Origin: Siphlonurus alternatus
Taxonomy: Eukaryota > Arthropoda > Insecta > Ephemeroptera > Siphlonuridae
Direction: 5' to 3'
NCBI GenBank assembly: GCA_949825025.1
Contig: OX463784.1
Span: forward strand, 13,745,283-13,809,282
DNA: 64,000 bases
The notes below the pieces were generated by a model that worked only from the letters and a program-made list of their open reading frames with translations, did not search any database and was not told where the DNA came from. Shown piece after piece: positions 12,459-25,094 of the stretch. The position numbers and the translations under genes were made by a program. The stretch's first letter is position 1. Every line of letters begins with the position of its first letter.

Positions 12459-13256
12459 TAAAATTACTTAACTACATCTTTTTTATATTGCTTACTAAGA
12501 TTTTATCATAGAGAGATAAATTATTTAAAGAAGAATTCTAGATGTTTCATGACAAAAATAATTTGTATTAGTCTTATTTGTTTGTAGAATTAATCATGTT
12601 GTAGTTTAAAAAAAAGTCGTGAAAAAAAGTTTTACTTTTTCTTTTTAAGTATCTTTTTCTCTTTCGTACTTTACTTTCCCACAAAAATCTCTTTTTAAGA
12701 CCACGTCACCTCTCTCTCTCTCTCTCTTTCTCTCCAAAGTCCTTACTCTCGCTCTGTTACCCTCATGAGATGCTACAACTTGCCCCAAATGGACCAAAAA
12801 GGTTTGAGGACCGTGATTATGGGAACACATCAAAAGAAACCAACATTTGCACTAACTCTCTATAGAGAAAAGCTCTTCCATTTATGCTTTTCTTTATATA
12901 CGTTCGTACTAAAAATTGTAACATATTATGAAAAAGTTTAAGTGTTGAAACATATTGTTTTTTTTTAACAAAATATAAATAGAGATAAAAGAATTTATGA
13001 TTGCTGGTAAATATATGTTGCAGTATATAATTTCAGAATTATTGTAATAGTTTATATTTTTTCTCATAATCGTTTAGAATCATAAAAAGGAAAAAGTTTA
13101 AATAATCTAATATCTTAAAGAATGTTTGCTATTTTATAAATGGTTGATAATAAATTATTCATTATAATATTCTAATACGTACATGATTACTTTTTGACAG
13201 AACATTTCGCCTTGAGGTTAGGCAACTTGTTCAGCAACCAAATTGAGCTACACTAT

Positions 13257-13398
13257 CCATCACATTTAACTGGCTCATGGTCGGAAACGCTCGGGAGTCA
13301 TTCGGCTCGGCTCGGCCAATGATGTCCTTCGTTACAAACCGGCTACCAATGACTGAGAGCGTTACAAACACGACCATGAGTCAGTTAAATGTGACGGC
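13257..13398. mobile_element. Foldback element with cacatttaactggctcatgg arms
   Basis: The left arm ccatcacatttaactggctc then atggtcg pairs with the right arm cgaccatgagtcagttaaat then gtgacgg. The GC-rich centre ttcggctcggctcggccaat is partly echoed at 2400-2480 (ttcggctcatattcggccag). The preceding ttaggcaacttgttcagcaa (about 13217) recurs near 49290. Confidence 0.72.
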
Positions 13399-14184
13399 TA
13401 CTGTAGGATACATAATTATGCAGTAGAGAAATATCATTATATGGGACAATCATAAAAAAATTAAGCATAGATTTTAGCCTATACGTTTCACCATATTTAA
13501 CACCTATATCATTTTCGATTTCGTATTAAAAATTATTATCAAATTTGTGTAGCATCTATATATAAAGGGAAAATTCACGACCAGCTATAGTCGAAAAGTC
13601 ATCTTATTTCTATTAATTGTTTGATTTATGTAATCATATGCAAGTGAATTGAGTGAATTAAAAAAAAGACAATTCTTTTTGCTATTTCATATTGCTTTAC
13701 TTTTTCCTTTTTTAATTTGAGTTTAAACAAAATCAATATTCTCATTGTATTCAATTTATTGTTTTATATGCTGAGTATCAAATTTCTTTTACATTTCAAA
13801 TCATATCATTACATAAAAAAAAATAAAACAAACAAAAATTAATTAAAATTGAAATTTATAATATCTCATATTACCATTAAATAAAAATTAATTATTTAAA
13901 AAGTTATGTAAACTAAGTTTATATTATTTAAATAGAATTCTGTTATCTGTAATTGCATACGATGTAGTAGAGGGATTCTATGTGTACATTATATATATAA
14001 ACTCTAACTATGTACTACTTTATACTATCTGTGTGTTTGTAAAATCTCTTTACTAATGTTCCTCATTGCTAACGTACTGAAAGCAAAGTTTGCTGGGCAC
14101 TGGATAAAGTTATACCTAAACCATTGCGAGAATAAATACACTTTAGTAAATATAAAAGTTTAACGGAAGTTAACCAAAGTTAGA

Positions 14185-14530
14185 AGACTGAGAATGGTTG
14201 TAGTGGTCCTGATTTGTGATTAGGTGGTTGTGAGTTCGAATCCCAGTTAAGTTACCTTGTCTTTTAATCATTGCACTGAGAAATCTGTCCACTATGCACG
14301 GTGCATTCGGGATTTTTTTTTTAAATTACTTTCCTACCTGTCTATTCAAGTGTAGAAACTATAGACGGGGACGGAGGGTAGACAGAAAAAAAAAAGCCAA
14401 TTCACCCAAGGGTGCCCAACAACCCTTAGAATGAGAGGATTAAGGTGACTGTGGATGAATTGATGGCTTTGCTAATAATCACTACCGACCATCCTGACTA
14501 AGGTTTACACGATTCCTCAGTTATATTAAG
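14185..14530 (+). mobile_element. tRNA-headed SINE, diverged
   Basis: The B box GGTTGTGAGTTCGAATCCC is intact at 14226-14244, with a weaker A-box-like gttgtagtggtcctgatt upstream. The body contains cccaacaacccttagaatga and the central domain gaccatcctgactaaggttt with cctcagtta (about 14488-14526). The 3' tail is not clearly preserved. It is not a functional tRNA: I cannot draw a full cloverleaf and it continues into SINE body. Confidence 0.75.
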
Positions 14531-15399
14531 TATAAATGTTTGGATGACTCATCCACATTCGGAAAAAACTTTTTTGTCACGTTTCTCCTACAGCTGGTTG
14601 GTTGTATTAGTGGATATTATTGTATAAATTTTACAAAAATAAAAACCCTACTTTATACATTTTGATAAGAAATTTTTGCTCTAAAAATTATGCAATAGCA
14701 TATATAAAGAATATTCTAACGCTTTTATCTATCCTAAAATACTATAGCATTCATAATTTGTACTTATTATTAAATAAAATAGATTTTATAATTTATTTAA
14801 TTAACAGAATTGGAAGCTTTAATTGCATTGATTATGATAAGTATCATGCCGACTCTAAAAAAGAAGATATAATTAATAAATAATGTTAAATTATAATGGA
14901 TAATTTAACATTTAACAAATCCAATTCATGCATAATATTGAATTAATTTTAATTTATAATAATTACTATAGCAATATACATGTCATGTATAAATTTGTTA
15001 GTTATTTCGCATGGGATTTTGAGTTGGTCAAACTGTACATATATTTGCTAGGGCGGGTCACGTACTGTATAATGGTACAGAGAGTGGTAGTATAGAAACT
15101 TGCAACTTGATCAACTAATTGAATATACACAGTGAGGCTTTGCTTGGGTTTCATAATGTTAAACACATACACATAGAAGATAGTACATTTATATTAATGT
15201 ATACGTACTTAAATACATAACTCATGAAACTTCTGTCAGTTTGTATACAAACTAGTAAATTTAATGTAGTATAATTATTTTAAAATTTATTATAGTGTTT
15301 TTTTGAAATATAAAAACTGACATTCAATATTTTCACAACCACTTTTTATATTAATGATGATAAATATATTATTATTAAAATATATTGACATTTTTTTTT

Positions 15400-15759
15400 A
15401 TCAAACCCTATTGGGTACTTTTACTTACTAATTACATACTACTTTGAAATCCGAACCTTCCGAAATCCTAATTTGAGCGTTTCGTGAGCTCTTGCAATTC
15501 ATCCCGGCATTTGCCTGCTCGACTGACAAGTAAGGGAAACGTGAAAACCTCAGCCAGGATGGACGCTACAGCTTTTGTCAATAAATCGGAAGTGCAATGG
15601 TCCAAAGTCAGGGGAACCATATAGTGGAAAAGGGCAACGTTTTTCCCCTGGGTGGGAAACGTGTTTTTTGTTGAAAATGGTTACCCATCCAACTATTAAC
15701 CATGCTTAGCGTTGCTTGACTTCGGTGATCTGACGAGACCCGGTCAAGCGCACTGCGCC
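15400..15759 (-). mobile_element. 5S-rRNA-headed SINE, diverged copy
   Basis: Same order of 5S-like head (15680-15759), central domain (about 15525-15575) and ATTGGGTACTT tail (15400-15420). It has internal deletions around 15490-15540 (the gggcggccacggccttgc segment is missing) and scattered substitutions, so it is older than the 24.4-kb and 60.6-kb copies. Confidence 0.88.
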
Positions 15760-16021
15760 TCACTTCCACATGACATTTTGAGACCACAAAAGTTTGGTGG
15801 AGAACCTAGTGGCAAAAATGTAAACTTCATATACATATGATGATCAACACTGCAAAATCATGTAAAAGCTCTGACAGCAGCCACAGCATAATTTTATAGA
15901 AATAACAACATAATTAGTTGCAACATGTCTTCAGACAAGTATTGAAAAATATATCAACTTTATAAGGGATACCTTTTATATAAAATTTGTTGTTTTTGTG
16001 ACTCTCCCAATATTATATAGG

Positions 16022-16243
16022 TACAGTCAAATTAATTTAATATTCCCGCCCGGAAGTAGACGGACGTGAGAGATTTCTGTCTTTTCTGTTTGCATTTAGA
16101 GTTTGAACTTTTACAGAGAGCTTTGCAATAATTAAGAGGAGTGACTTGTTTGCAAAAGTACAAAAATTGAACATAAACAGAAAGATCAAAAACTACTCAT
16201 TTCCGGCTACTTCCGGTGGGAATTTCAAGTAAATTTGACTGTA
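16022..16243. mobile_element. Hairpin MITE with CCGGAAGT arms
   Basis: Left end tacagtcaaattaatttaat then attcccgcccggaagta; right end ctacttccggtgggaatttc then aagtaaatttgactgta. The centre is partly palindromic (tgcatttagagtttgaactt). Related copies are at 22481, 26890, 51859 and 52344. Confidence 0.8.
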
Positions 16244-16592
16244 TCGCATATGCATTGCCGTATCCTCGGGAAAAACAACCTTTTTTTTTTTGTAAATGTT
16301 TCTTTATGTCCTCAATATGAAACTCAAAATTCTTATCTGAAGTTGTGTTAATTTTTTTGTCTTTGTTTATATTTTTCAACCAAATCGTATTATAATTACT
16401 ATAAATGTGTGATATTTTTTTTAAATAAATTATTTTTGCTGATTTTAATGCTACTATGCATTACATTAATAAATAACGCACAAGTCTTCTAGAGCATTTT
16501 ATTGAGTACACGTATAAAACATTAAAAATGAAATATATTCCAAATATTCTATAAAACTCAAATGAAATATTATACAGCTTGAATAATTTGTA

Positions 16593-16593
<1 letters not shown>

Positions 16594-16656
<63 letters not shown>
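16594..16656. repeat. (AT)n microsatellite
   Basis: About 30 uninterrupted AT units; the IYIYIY ORF across it is an artefact. Confidence 0.97.
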
Positions 16657-16660
<4 letters not shown>

Positions 16661-17364
16661 CTATCATCATCACTCAAATTTTATATAGGCTTTTATACTT
16701 TATACTAGCATTTTAGTATACCCTTTATATAACTTATTCTACTATAAATTCTATAAAAATTCTTTATATATTGTTTTTCAAAGCTTTGATACATGTATAA
16801 AAGTCATCAATGTTGATTTAATTCAAGATAAAAATATAAAGCAATGGTCAGTATAATATGACATAAAAGATATAATAGTATATTGTAAAATATGACGATG
16901 CACCAATACATAAATTATATTGATAAAAAATAAACTTTTAGTGCAGACACTTTTATTTTATAAAGTGGTGGAGACAAATGACATGAGAAATGACAAATAT
17001 TTATCAATGATTCCAAAGACACTACAAGATTTGCATCTATATTGTAAGTTTTTTGTACAGTGCATTATATAAGATGAAATCGAAGAAGAAAAATTCATTG
17101 TATATTAACGGTACAATGTTCATGTCCGTTTTGACTTATCACAGTTTTTCTATGCATTTTCACTGTATTATAACAATGCCCGCTCGATTGTTGAGTGGAC
17201 GGGTATCGTTGAGAGCTGCGAATATACTTATTAGAAAGCTGTGATATAAGCTACAGATTTGAACTGAATCGTGATTATTGATTATAAATATATGTTACTA
17301 AGATTTTATAGTCGTATAATAATTTTAGTATGCGTATCTTTACTTCATATTAATTATTTTTTTT

Positions 17365-17487
17365 ATCAAACCCTTTTGGGTATATACTTCTATTTACTAA
17401 TTAGTAATTACAGTAATTTGATTTTATACTACTTTGAAATCCCGAACCTTCAGAAACCCTAACTTGAGCGTTTCGCGGGCTCTTCCG
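17365..17487 (-). mobile_element. 5S-SINE tail fragment (5'-truncated)
   Basis: Matches only the 3' third of the SINE (atcaaacccttttgggtata through gagcgtttcgcgggctcttc on the plus strand). Head and central domain are absent, as expected from 5' truncation during retroposition. There is a short duplication of the attagtaattac part. Confidence 0.8.
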
Positions 17488-20400
17488 TTACTTCATATTG
17501 TTAATGTATTTTAACTATAAATTATATGTTTGTATGAACTATTGTATTCCTTACAATCGGATCACAACCAGTAATCTGTTTTTGAATAAATATAATATAT
17601 TAAAATTATACGATGGATAATAAAATTGTTGTTGGATTTTATTTGATAGGTACTGTACAGTAAATAAGGAGATCTCACTTTCACTGATTGGCTCGTCAGT
17701 ACGTGTTGTCTACAACATAGTAGCTTTTAGACAAAGAAGTATAGGTAGTGGAGAATGGAAATTATGAAATTAGGGGGTGCGTAATTCCTTCACTAGCTTA
17801 TAATATACCTTATATACCCATATTATAATATTATTATAATACCTGAATATTTATGAAGTAAACTCCCTAAACAAAGATTTGGAATTAAATATTTATATTT
17901 ACACTTAACTCCTTCAACCAAAAATTTAGTGTTACTAATGAACACTCATTAACGAATTTTATTTCGTTGATTATATAAAAAATATTATTAATTATAAAAA
18001 GAAAAATTTAAAATGTTGAAAAAAATAAATTTAATACGATCACAAAATATATTATTTACAATTTAATTAAACTAAATTTTTATAAATAAATATACTATTT
18101 TAAATTATTATATTTTTTTAAAGTACTTTGATTTTTTTATCAATTTATTTTACCTCTTGAAAATATTAAATTAAAAACTTGATAAAACTTGTTGATTTAG
18201 AATTCACAACATACTCTTAAGAATAAAATTATAATATCTATTTTCTTACATATAAAACTCCCTATAACATAAATTATTCTAATTTATCTACATAACAAAC
18301 CCCCTATAGTATAGATCTACATAAAAAAAGATCTAATAGACCCTCTTGTAAAAGAATTTTCTTCACATAAAAAAAAAAAGACCAATGGCATTCATTGTAT
18401 AGATTTTTTCTTTTTTATTCTTTATATATTTTTTGAAAAGACTATATCTTTGAAAGAAAACTTCTTAGTTTGCGAAAAAGTCTTGAGATGTATTGTTCTG
18501 AATTTCTCCCAATGGTGCTATATTCTTGGTGGTGGTAGAGTACGATTTTTGCTCTTCTTTTTTTTTTTTTTATTTCTTTTCAGACTTTTTTTTTTCACCC
18601 CCTTATTCTTCTGTCTGTTTCTTCCAACGTTAGGGAATTAAAATGAAGAAATATTGAGGCAATAGCGTCTCAGTGACAGGAGAATCTGTATTTCCTTCTG
18701 TTCAACCTAAAATAGAGACTTGTGGGATCGTAAAATCTCTAACCCTTCTGGCAAATCCTTACATTCGTTCTTATATAAACTTGTTCTTTTTTTAATACCC
18801 AACAGGGATTTTCATTTATTATTAAATGATATATTTTTGTTTAAATAATTAAAATTAATTTGAATACAAATTACAGTAAAAAAAACAACTTGAACTTTTA
18901 TTGAATACTTATAAACTTTTTACTATATCATAAATAATGTTAATTTTTTTTACAATAAACTCACTGCATGGGAATCAGCTAAGCTTGAATAAAGGTTACT
19001 TTCTTATCTCGTTTTATTGATTATGACCTTAAGTGAAAATGAATAGAATAAGCTCATAATAACCCGCAGTAAGTAAAGTTGTAGAAGTCATGAATTATGA
19101 TGATAAATTTGCTTAAGGATGAATCTCAATAGATTGATATTTCGTAATCGTACCACCTGAATGCAACAAGACTTGCAGAGGACTTAGAACTCACCATCAA
19201 TAGGTGGCATACAAATTTTGAAGCGAATCTGACTTATCAGTTTTGTGAAAACTGAGGTAGAAGTTTAACATTGGCCTTATGGACGAAAACCGGAAATAGA
19301 GCTTTTGTAAGAAAACTGTAAGACTAAATTTACTCAAACCATAAAATATTAAGATTGTGAACATTTTCGATTTTTTAAAATTTATTTCATTCGATTCGTT
19401 TGCAGGGAAATATTCTTTAACTCCGAAGTAACTGAGATTAATCGTTAAGTGTTATTAAAAAAAAAAAAAAAGATATTGTAAACAATATACAGTATATATT
19501 ATTTTAACGTAGGTATTAAAGAGAATTCTATATTTTTGCATAGAGAAAAACTGGAAAGTTTGACATTGAACGGATATTATAAGCCCCTTATATTTAGGCA
19601 AATCTTCATGCATAATTGTCAAACAGGTTGCATATATCTCGGTTTAGCAGGCGTTTGCAAAATCTGAACAACTATGATCACCATGAAAAGAAGATTAAAA
19701 AACTGATTTTAAATGAAAAGTAGGCATAAACTTTATTCATTCTCATGCTCAAGGCTGTTTTATTATTCACGTATTTTGTAACACAAAAGTAATATAATAT
19801 TATCACAAGTAGCAAGCCAGTGATATTAAAAAATTATTTTACTTTATTATCATGCATGAAGAATTTTGTATACAAAATATTTTTCAACACCTACATCTAG
19901 AATTATTTTTAAATTCAAAAAGAAATGCGAGTTCTAATTATCTTAAAAATTGATACTTTTGTTCTGAGTTAAAATTGCTCTTCATATTTTTTTTTTTTTA
20001 CGCTGGCTAAATTCTAACATTTTTTCACTAATGCATTACGTTTTTTTTTTGTCTGAAATATTAAAATTTTAAATGATATAAAAAGTTTTCAAGTAATTGG
20101 TTCGCTAAAAGTTAGTAATTAGTACTGAAAGCTAAGTTGTTTCAAAGAAGGAAGATTTTTTTTTTCCTACGTCATTTTAAAAGGCGTCATTTAATGCAAC
20201 GTTGGCAAAGTTTAAATTTTGTCAAGAAAGATTATACATTTTTAAACAAAATAAAGATGATGGAATTTTTAATAATGAGGAAAATTTGTGTTAATTAAAT
20301 TAATGCACCTGTGAATTATAGTAATTAGTTTTATGTGAGCACATGCAACAAATTATAGTTAATTTACGGACAAGCATAATTAAGTTACTTCATTTTAATA

Positions 20401-21689
20401 CAATTTGTCCTAAATAGTGAATACATTTAATTTTCAAGCATTATTTGGAAAAAACTTCTTTTTGGAAAATAATGCACTAATAAAAAGACAATTTTATTAA
20501 AGACTTGGAAAATTACAAATGGCATTATCATGGTTAATATTTTCAAAACTAAAAGAAAGTAATTTCATTTCAAACCTCAAATACACTTAAAATGTTTTCT
20601 TTTTTTATTCTATATATCTTTCTATATATAGTGCAATTCGTATGATATGTTATGAAATGATATTAATAATTAAATACTTCTGAATTATTAAGTTGAACTG
20701 GAGTAAAGTGTGACTATACTTTATACATTTTTATGTTAAAAGTTTATATTTTTATGTGTAAGACACTGTTGGGAACTAGTAGCTATGAAAGAATCATGCA
20801 GTTGACATACTGCACTATCGCGTTTATGAGTGAAAAGCCCCCAGCTGTAACATATATAAACTAAACGCGAGAAGGTAAAAGGAAAGACGTGGAAGTATAG
20901 TACACACTTGCATGACTATTTTTTCAAGTCCAAGGAGGCTGATATTATGTAGGTAACATAAGTTTTGTAATGGTAATTCATAATTACTCAAACAAAGCAA
21001 CGATTAATGTAGATTGTTAGGTGGACCTTCTGATTGGTTGATATTTTGGGGTAATTGACACATTTTGGTTATGTATACCTTAGGGGCATTCTCTAAATTT
21101 TTAATTTTCTGATCTTTTACTTGGAAAGGTCTTTATCAAGGAGAAAAAATTTAGAACTTACATAATAGATGTCATTCCATTTAATTGGAAAAATAACATT
21201 TGAGTATTAATTTTCAACTTTGATTGTAAAATATTTTACATGATATTTAAAGTATAATTAATTAATAGTTACAAATTTTGGAGTTTTAATTTAAAAATAA
21301 AAAAATGCCAATTTTTTGTAATAATAAAAAAAGCTATTTCATTAGATAAAAAAATGCGAACAAATTTAAAATCAAGAGCAGTAATAACAATAAATAATCA
21401 TGTTATTTTGAGACAGAAGCTACTTTAGTTTGTCTTTGTAAGCAGCAGTCCTAAATCTGTTTCCTCCAGCCTCCAGGGACCAAGATCAACAATAAAATAC
21501 GAAAATAAAATTGAGTAGAAAGCTGATTAAGTTGGAAAACTTATTTTATTGTAGTCTTCAGATGTATTCATTTTGATAAGTATACTAAATAAATATTGTT
21601 ATGTGATGTTTTGAAGATTATTATGATGTAAGTAAAATATATAACAGTACCTCTGATGATCACGAACTTATACTCCTGCTTTGTTTTTA

Positions 21690-21875
21690 TATAGGCGTTA
21701 CCACGCAGTCTATGGAGGCGTGGTGAACCAAAACTCTTTTAATTAATATGGGTAGATCTGGTGCTCTTTCTTCTTAAATCTTCCAAAATTACAAATCTGC
21801 ATCTCTCTGTCTATTGAAGCTGCAGCTCTAACAAGTGAGGCAGGAGTAAAGTTCGTGCTATCCAGAGGTGTACAT
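21690..21875. repeat. Dispersed repeat, copy 2 (second half only)
   Basis: aggcgttaccacgcagtcta, aggcgtggtgaaccaaaact, catctctctgtctattgaag, ctgcag and taaagttcgtgctatccaga follow the same order as 11772-11935. Confidence 0.65.
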
Positions 21876-22480
21876 CTTAAAATATTACCTTTTCTCTATG
21901 CTTTTTCATTGCTATATATGCATACAATCTCTCTAATTATAATGACTTTAACCATTTGCAATAACTAGACTGAATACTCCATAATTATCTTACTTTTTGT
22001 GTTGTCTTTTTAAGCTAGTATATAGCAAACCGTGGAGTGCAAGTGAAGTAACTATTGACCAAATCTCGATTTAAGTTAACAAAAATATGCACTTTTTTAT
22101 AGTTTACCGTAAAACTAAACTATTATATATTAGAACTTTTCGCGCTAATTAAATATCAAATTTATGCTAAATTTAAATAAAATGTACGGAATAATTATTA
22201 GAAACATTAAATAGATATAAACAATGTGAAGCTTCATGTAAAGTTAATTATAATTAATATTTAAATTATATTTTGAGTTAGTTTGAAACCCTATTTAGAA
22301 CAAAAATATGAATATTTAATTTTATACAAACAATTTAGTATGGACAAACAAAAGTATGAAATGATTCAAGAGAATTTACATGTCAATATTTACAAAACTT
22401 GGGTCGGTTTGTTTACAATAAAATGCAACTTTTTTCAATAGGTTCTCTTATAGGCAAGTTACATTTACTGTTACATTGTA

Positions 22481-22647
22481 TACAGTAGAATTAATTTGAA
22501 ATTCATACCTTCAGAAGTAATACATTATTCCTTGTTATTCCAATTTTGAAACACCTTTTTGTGTGTGTAAATTTCAGGAACTGACATGAACAGGAAGTCC
22601 AGAAACCTCATACTTCCGGTGGTAATCTCAAATCAAATTGACTATAC
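22481..22647. mobile_element. Hairpin MITE with CCGGAAGT arms, diverged
   Basis: The right arm catacttccggtggtaatctc then aaatcaaattgactata matches the family. The left arm tacagtagaattaatttgaa then ataccttcagaagta is degenerate. Confidence 0.65.
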
Positions 22648-23964
22648 CATATATAACATAAATTTTAACATGAAATATCTTATAAAAAAGAACTACCTAT
22701 TTTATTTATATTTACCTTGGAATATCATAAACGACTTAAAGCGATAAAGTTTTCGTTTCTACTGTACATAAACATATATCGTTATATTATATACAAAGTT
22801 AGTTGTGTATAAGGTTGATGGTTGTTTCTGTAAGTTGCTGCTCTAGGCTGCTTAGACCATTAGCTAATGTAGCGAAAATGGTGGTATGTATATATATCCT
22901 AACTCTCACGCTTTGCTAATTCAATGGCTTCATTAACTTAATAACTATACTCCATCTTAATGACATTTAAACTTAAAATTAATCTTAGTAATTGATATTC
23001 TTATCATCGTCTTTTTATATAATCATTAATCATAAAATATTGATGATATTATATAACACTGTAAAGTATAATTAAAATTTTATTGATTTAATATATTTCA
23101 ATGCGGATAAGACAAAATAATATTCATATTGTATTTTACCAAGCTTAATATTATGCATGAAGAGACAAATAGTGTACATCTGTATAATTATATAAATGAT
23201 TTAAAGGGCATTATTTGTCTGCACTACTGTCATCAACTTATTATTGCTACTTGGATTTAGTTTTGAAAGATTAAATTAATTTTAATATAGAATTCATTAC
23301 ATAATAAATTTGCATAATGGAAATTGAATTTAATAGAAATTTTAGTTTTATTATTTTAATGATATATATGTTGTGTATTTTAAATAATTAAATACAATTT
23401 TATTTTCCATCATAACAGTTGCAAAATTTGATCGACGAGCAATTATTTTTTTTTAAATACATCACACGCGTACCTGTCAACAATAAAATACGGTAAAAAA
23501 TTTGTTTGTTTTTTTAAATCTGATCTTGACAGCAATAATATCAATAACTATTCGACTATATACATATTATGTAAATTATGTTATTTATGTTTATATAAAT
23601 ATGTTTAAATTTATGTTTTTTGTATTGTATGTTATATTTATTGCATATAGTGTGATATGGACGTACTTTCTTTTAACTTGACTGTGATTAATATACGTGC
23701 ATATGACGTAATTATATTGTTGTTCAATCGAAAAGCAATATTTAAAAAAATATATATTCATTTATAAGCCATCAACGTAGATATCAAAATTTTAATGCTA
23801 AGTACAAATCCAGCAATGAAATTAAGCCAATTGTAAACAAAATTCAGTTGTAAAGTTCACTCCAAGCAAAGCAATATATGTTCTCTTGGTAATCTTAGCA
23901 TAGCACTTAGCAAACACAAAACATGTAAACTAAGACCCACGAGACAGAACCCACGTGTACTCAC

Positions 23965-24112
23965 CGGTCGCTGCTGGAAGGTAGCGCGAAGCCATCAAGT
24001 CTCCACTGCACGCTGGGGGTGGGGTTCCCCGCGGCGCTGCACTTGAGGGAGACGGCCGGTCCGGGCTGCAGGGTCTGCTCGATGAAACTGTACAGCAGGG
24101 TGGGCGGGGCGT
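23965..24112 (-). CDS. Dscam-family receptor, exon encoding first half of Ig5
   Basis: 148-nt exon. It reads (D)APPTLLYSFIEQTLQPGPA, then VSLKCSAAGNPTPSVQWRLD and GFALPSSSD, plus two bases of an Arg codon. It matches Dscam Ig5, where family members read PPxIxxxFxEQTLxPGPSVxLKC followed by GNPTPxIxW. The first Ig cysteine and core tryptophan are present; the second cysteine must be in the next exon. Acceptor gtgtccacAG is at 24113-24114; donor ACCG|GTGAGT is at 23959-23964. The 5' phase completes Asp with the G from the Ig4 exon. I looked for an exon encoding the rest of Ig5 on the minus strand of 1-23964 and saw none, so the following intron probably exceeds 23 kb. Confidence 0.94.
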
Positions 24113-25094
24113 CTGTGGACACGAGGATGGCGTATTGTCAGTTTGGACTTGATAAGAAAATTCTGATTTTGCACTATATATTTCAACTTTAAATACTGTA
24201 TTCTTATGCTAACGATGGAAAAAAAGGAGATAAAGTATGAAACTGCCTACATGAGCAAGAAGGGTTATTAACTTATTAATATTTCGAAGCAGAGCCTTTT
24301 AATTCGAAGGCACAGATTTTCATTTGAAAAAGTTATTCTTTTAACTTTTGATTTTCAACTAATATTTTTTCTATAATATTTTTATTTTTTAGTTTTTAAT
24401 CAAACCCTATTGGGTACTTCTATTTACTAATTACATACTACTTTGAAACCCCGAACCTTCCGAAACCCTAACTTGAGCGTTTCGCGGGCTCTTCTGGAAC
24501 GAGGGCGGCCACGGCCTTGCAAATCCATCCCGGCATTTGCCTCCGGCTGAGGGAAACGTGGAAACCTCAGCCAGGATGGACGCTACAGCTTTTGTCAATG
24601 AACCGGAAATGCAATGGTCCAAAGCCAGGGGAACCATATAGTGGAAAAGTGCAACGTTTAACCCCTGGGTGGGAAACATGGTTTTTGTTGAAAATGGTCA
24701 CCCATCCAACTACTAACCACGCGCGGCGTTGCTTGACTTCGGTGATCAGACGAGACCCGGTCAAGTGCACTGCGCCACACCTTCATAATATGTTTTGACG
24801 CCGTTTCATCATAATTACCCGATGGCAAATTTATATATATAATATTTAGAATACTATTTTATTTAATAAGAAGTAATTTAAATAAGGTAAATAAAAATTG
24901 TAAACAAAAATAGATATAAAATAATAAATTTTAAATTTAAAAAATAAAAATATAATATAAATTAATTTGAATACACAAATAAAATCAAACTAATTTTATT
25001 TTTGTTTGAATTACAAAACATTCCTCCTGTGATGGTTCTCCCAATGTAACACAAAAACAAACCCCTTTAGCCCTTTCCCCCTTCCTCGACTCAC
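24113..25094 (-). other. Intron between the Ig4 and Ig5 exons, carrying a young SINE
   Basis: 982-bp intron, GT-AG. More than a third of it is a single well-preserved 5S-SINE (24398-24777) in the sense orientation. The rest is AT-rich, with no other feature recognised. Confidence 0.85.
24398..24777 (-). mobile_element. 5S-rRNA-headed SINE, near full length, young copy
   Basis: Read on the minus strand, the element starts with a 5S-rRNA-like head. The segment from GGTCTCGT through GATCACCGAAGTCAAGCAAC to GTTGGATGGGTGACCA is the 5S internal promoter region, altered at a few bases. It continues into a central domain (CATCCTGGCTGAGGTTTCCA, then CGTTTCCCTCAGCC) and a tail ending in AATAGGGTTTGATTAAAA. 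This is the SINE3 type of organisation (5S-derived pol III promoter). It is non-coding and would need a partner LINE for mobility. It lies sense-oriented in the Ig4-Ig5 intron and differs from the 60641-61018 copy at only about ten positions. Confidence 0.9.

Larger units (their letters stand above)
1..23964 (-). other. Presumed long intron downstream of the Ig5 first-half exon; no coding sequence found
   Basis: No ORF here has a recognisable domain, and I found no exon for the second half of Ig5. The region contains SINEs (5583-5914, 14185-14530, 15400-15759, 17365-17487), many foldbacks (96-287, 838-1152, 1751-1875, 2092-2234, 6654-6965, 7803-8126, 8872-9012, 9516-10066, 12012-12458, 13257-13398, 16022-16243, 22481-22647) and dispersed repeats. 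The segments 2700-5580, 10070-11580 and 17500-21690 are AT-rich with nothing recognised beyond homopolymers and short CT-rich tracts. Assignment to the same intron is inference; an unrelated non-coding gene could lie here. Confidence 0.5.

Noticed and set aside
14190..14245. tRNA gene (also 45155-45217)
   Set aside because: B box and weak A box are present, but no complete cloverleaf can be drawn and the sequence continues into SINE body.
24517..24798. A protein-like ORF recurring at 24517 and 60760 (starts MQIHPGICLRLRETWKPQ), which looks like a conserved gene
   Set aside because: Both copies lie within 5S-headed SINEs on the antisense strand; the similarity comes from repeat identity, and older SINE copies have frameshifts and stops.
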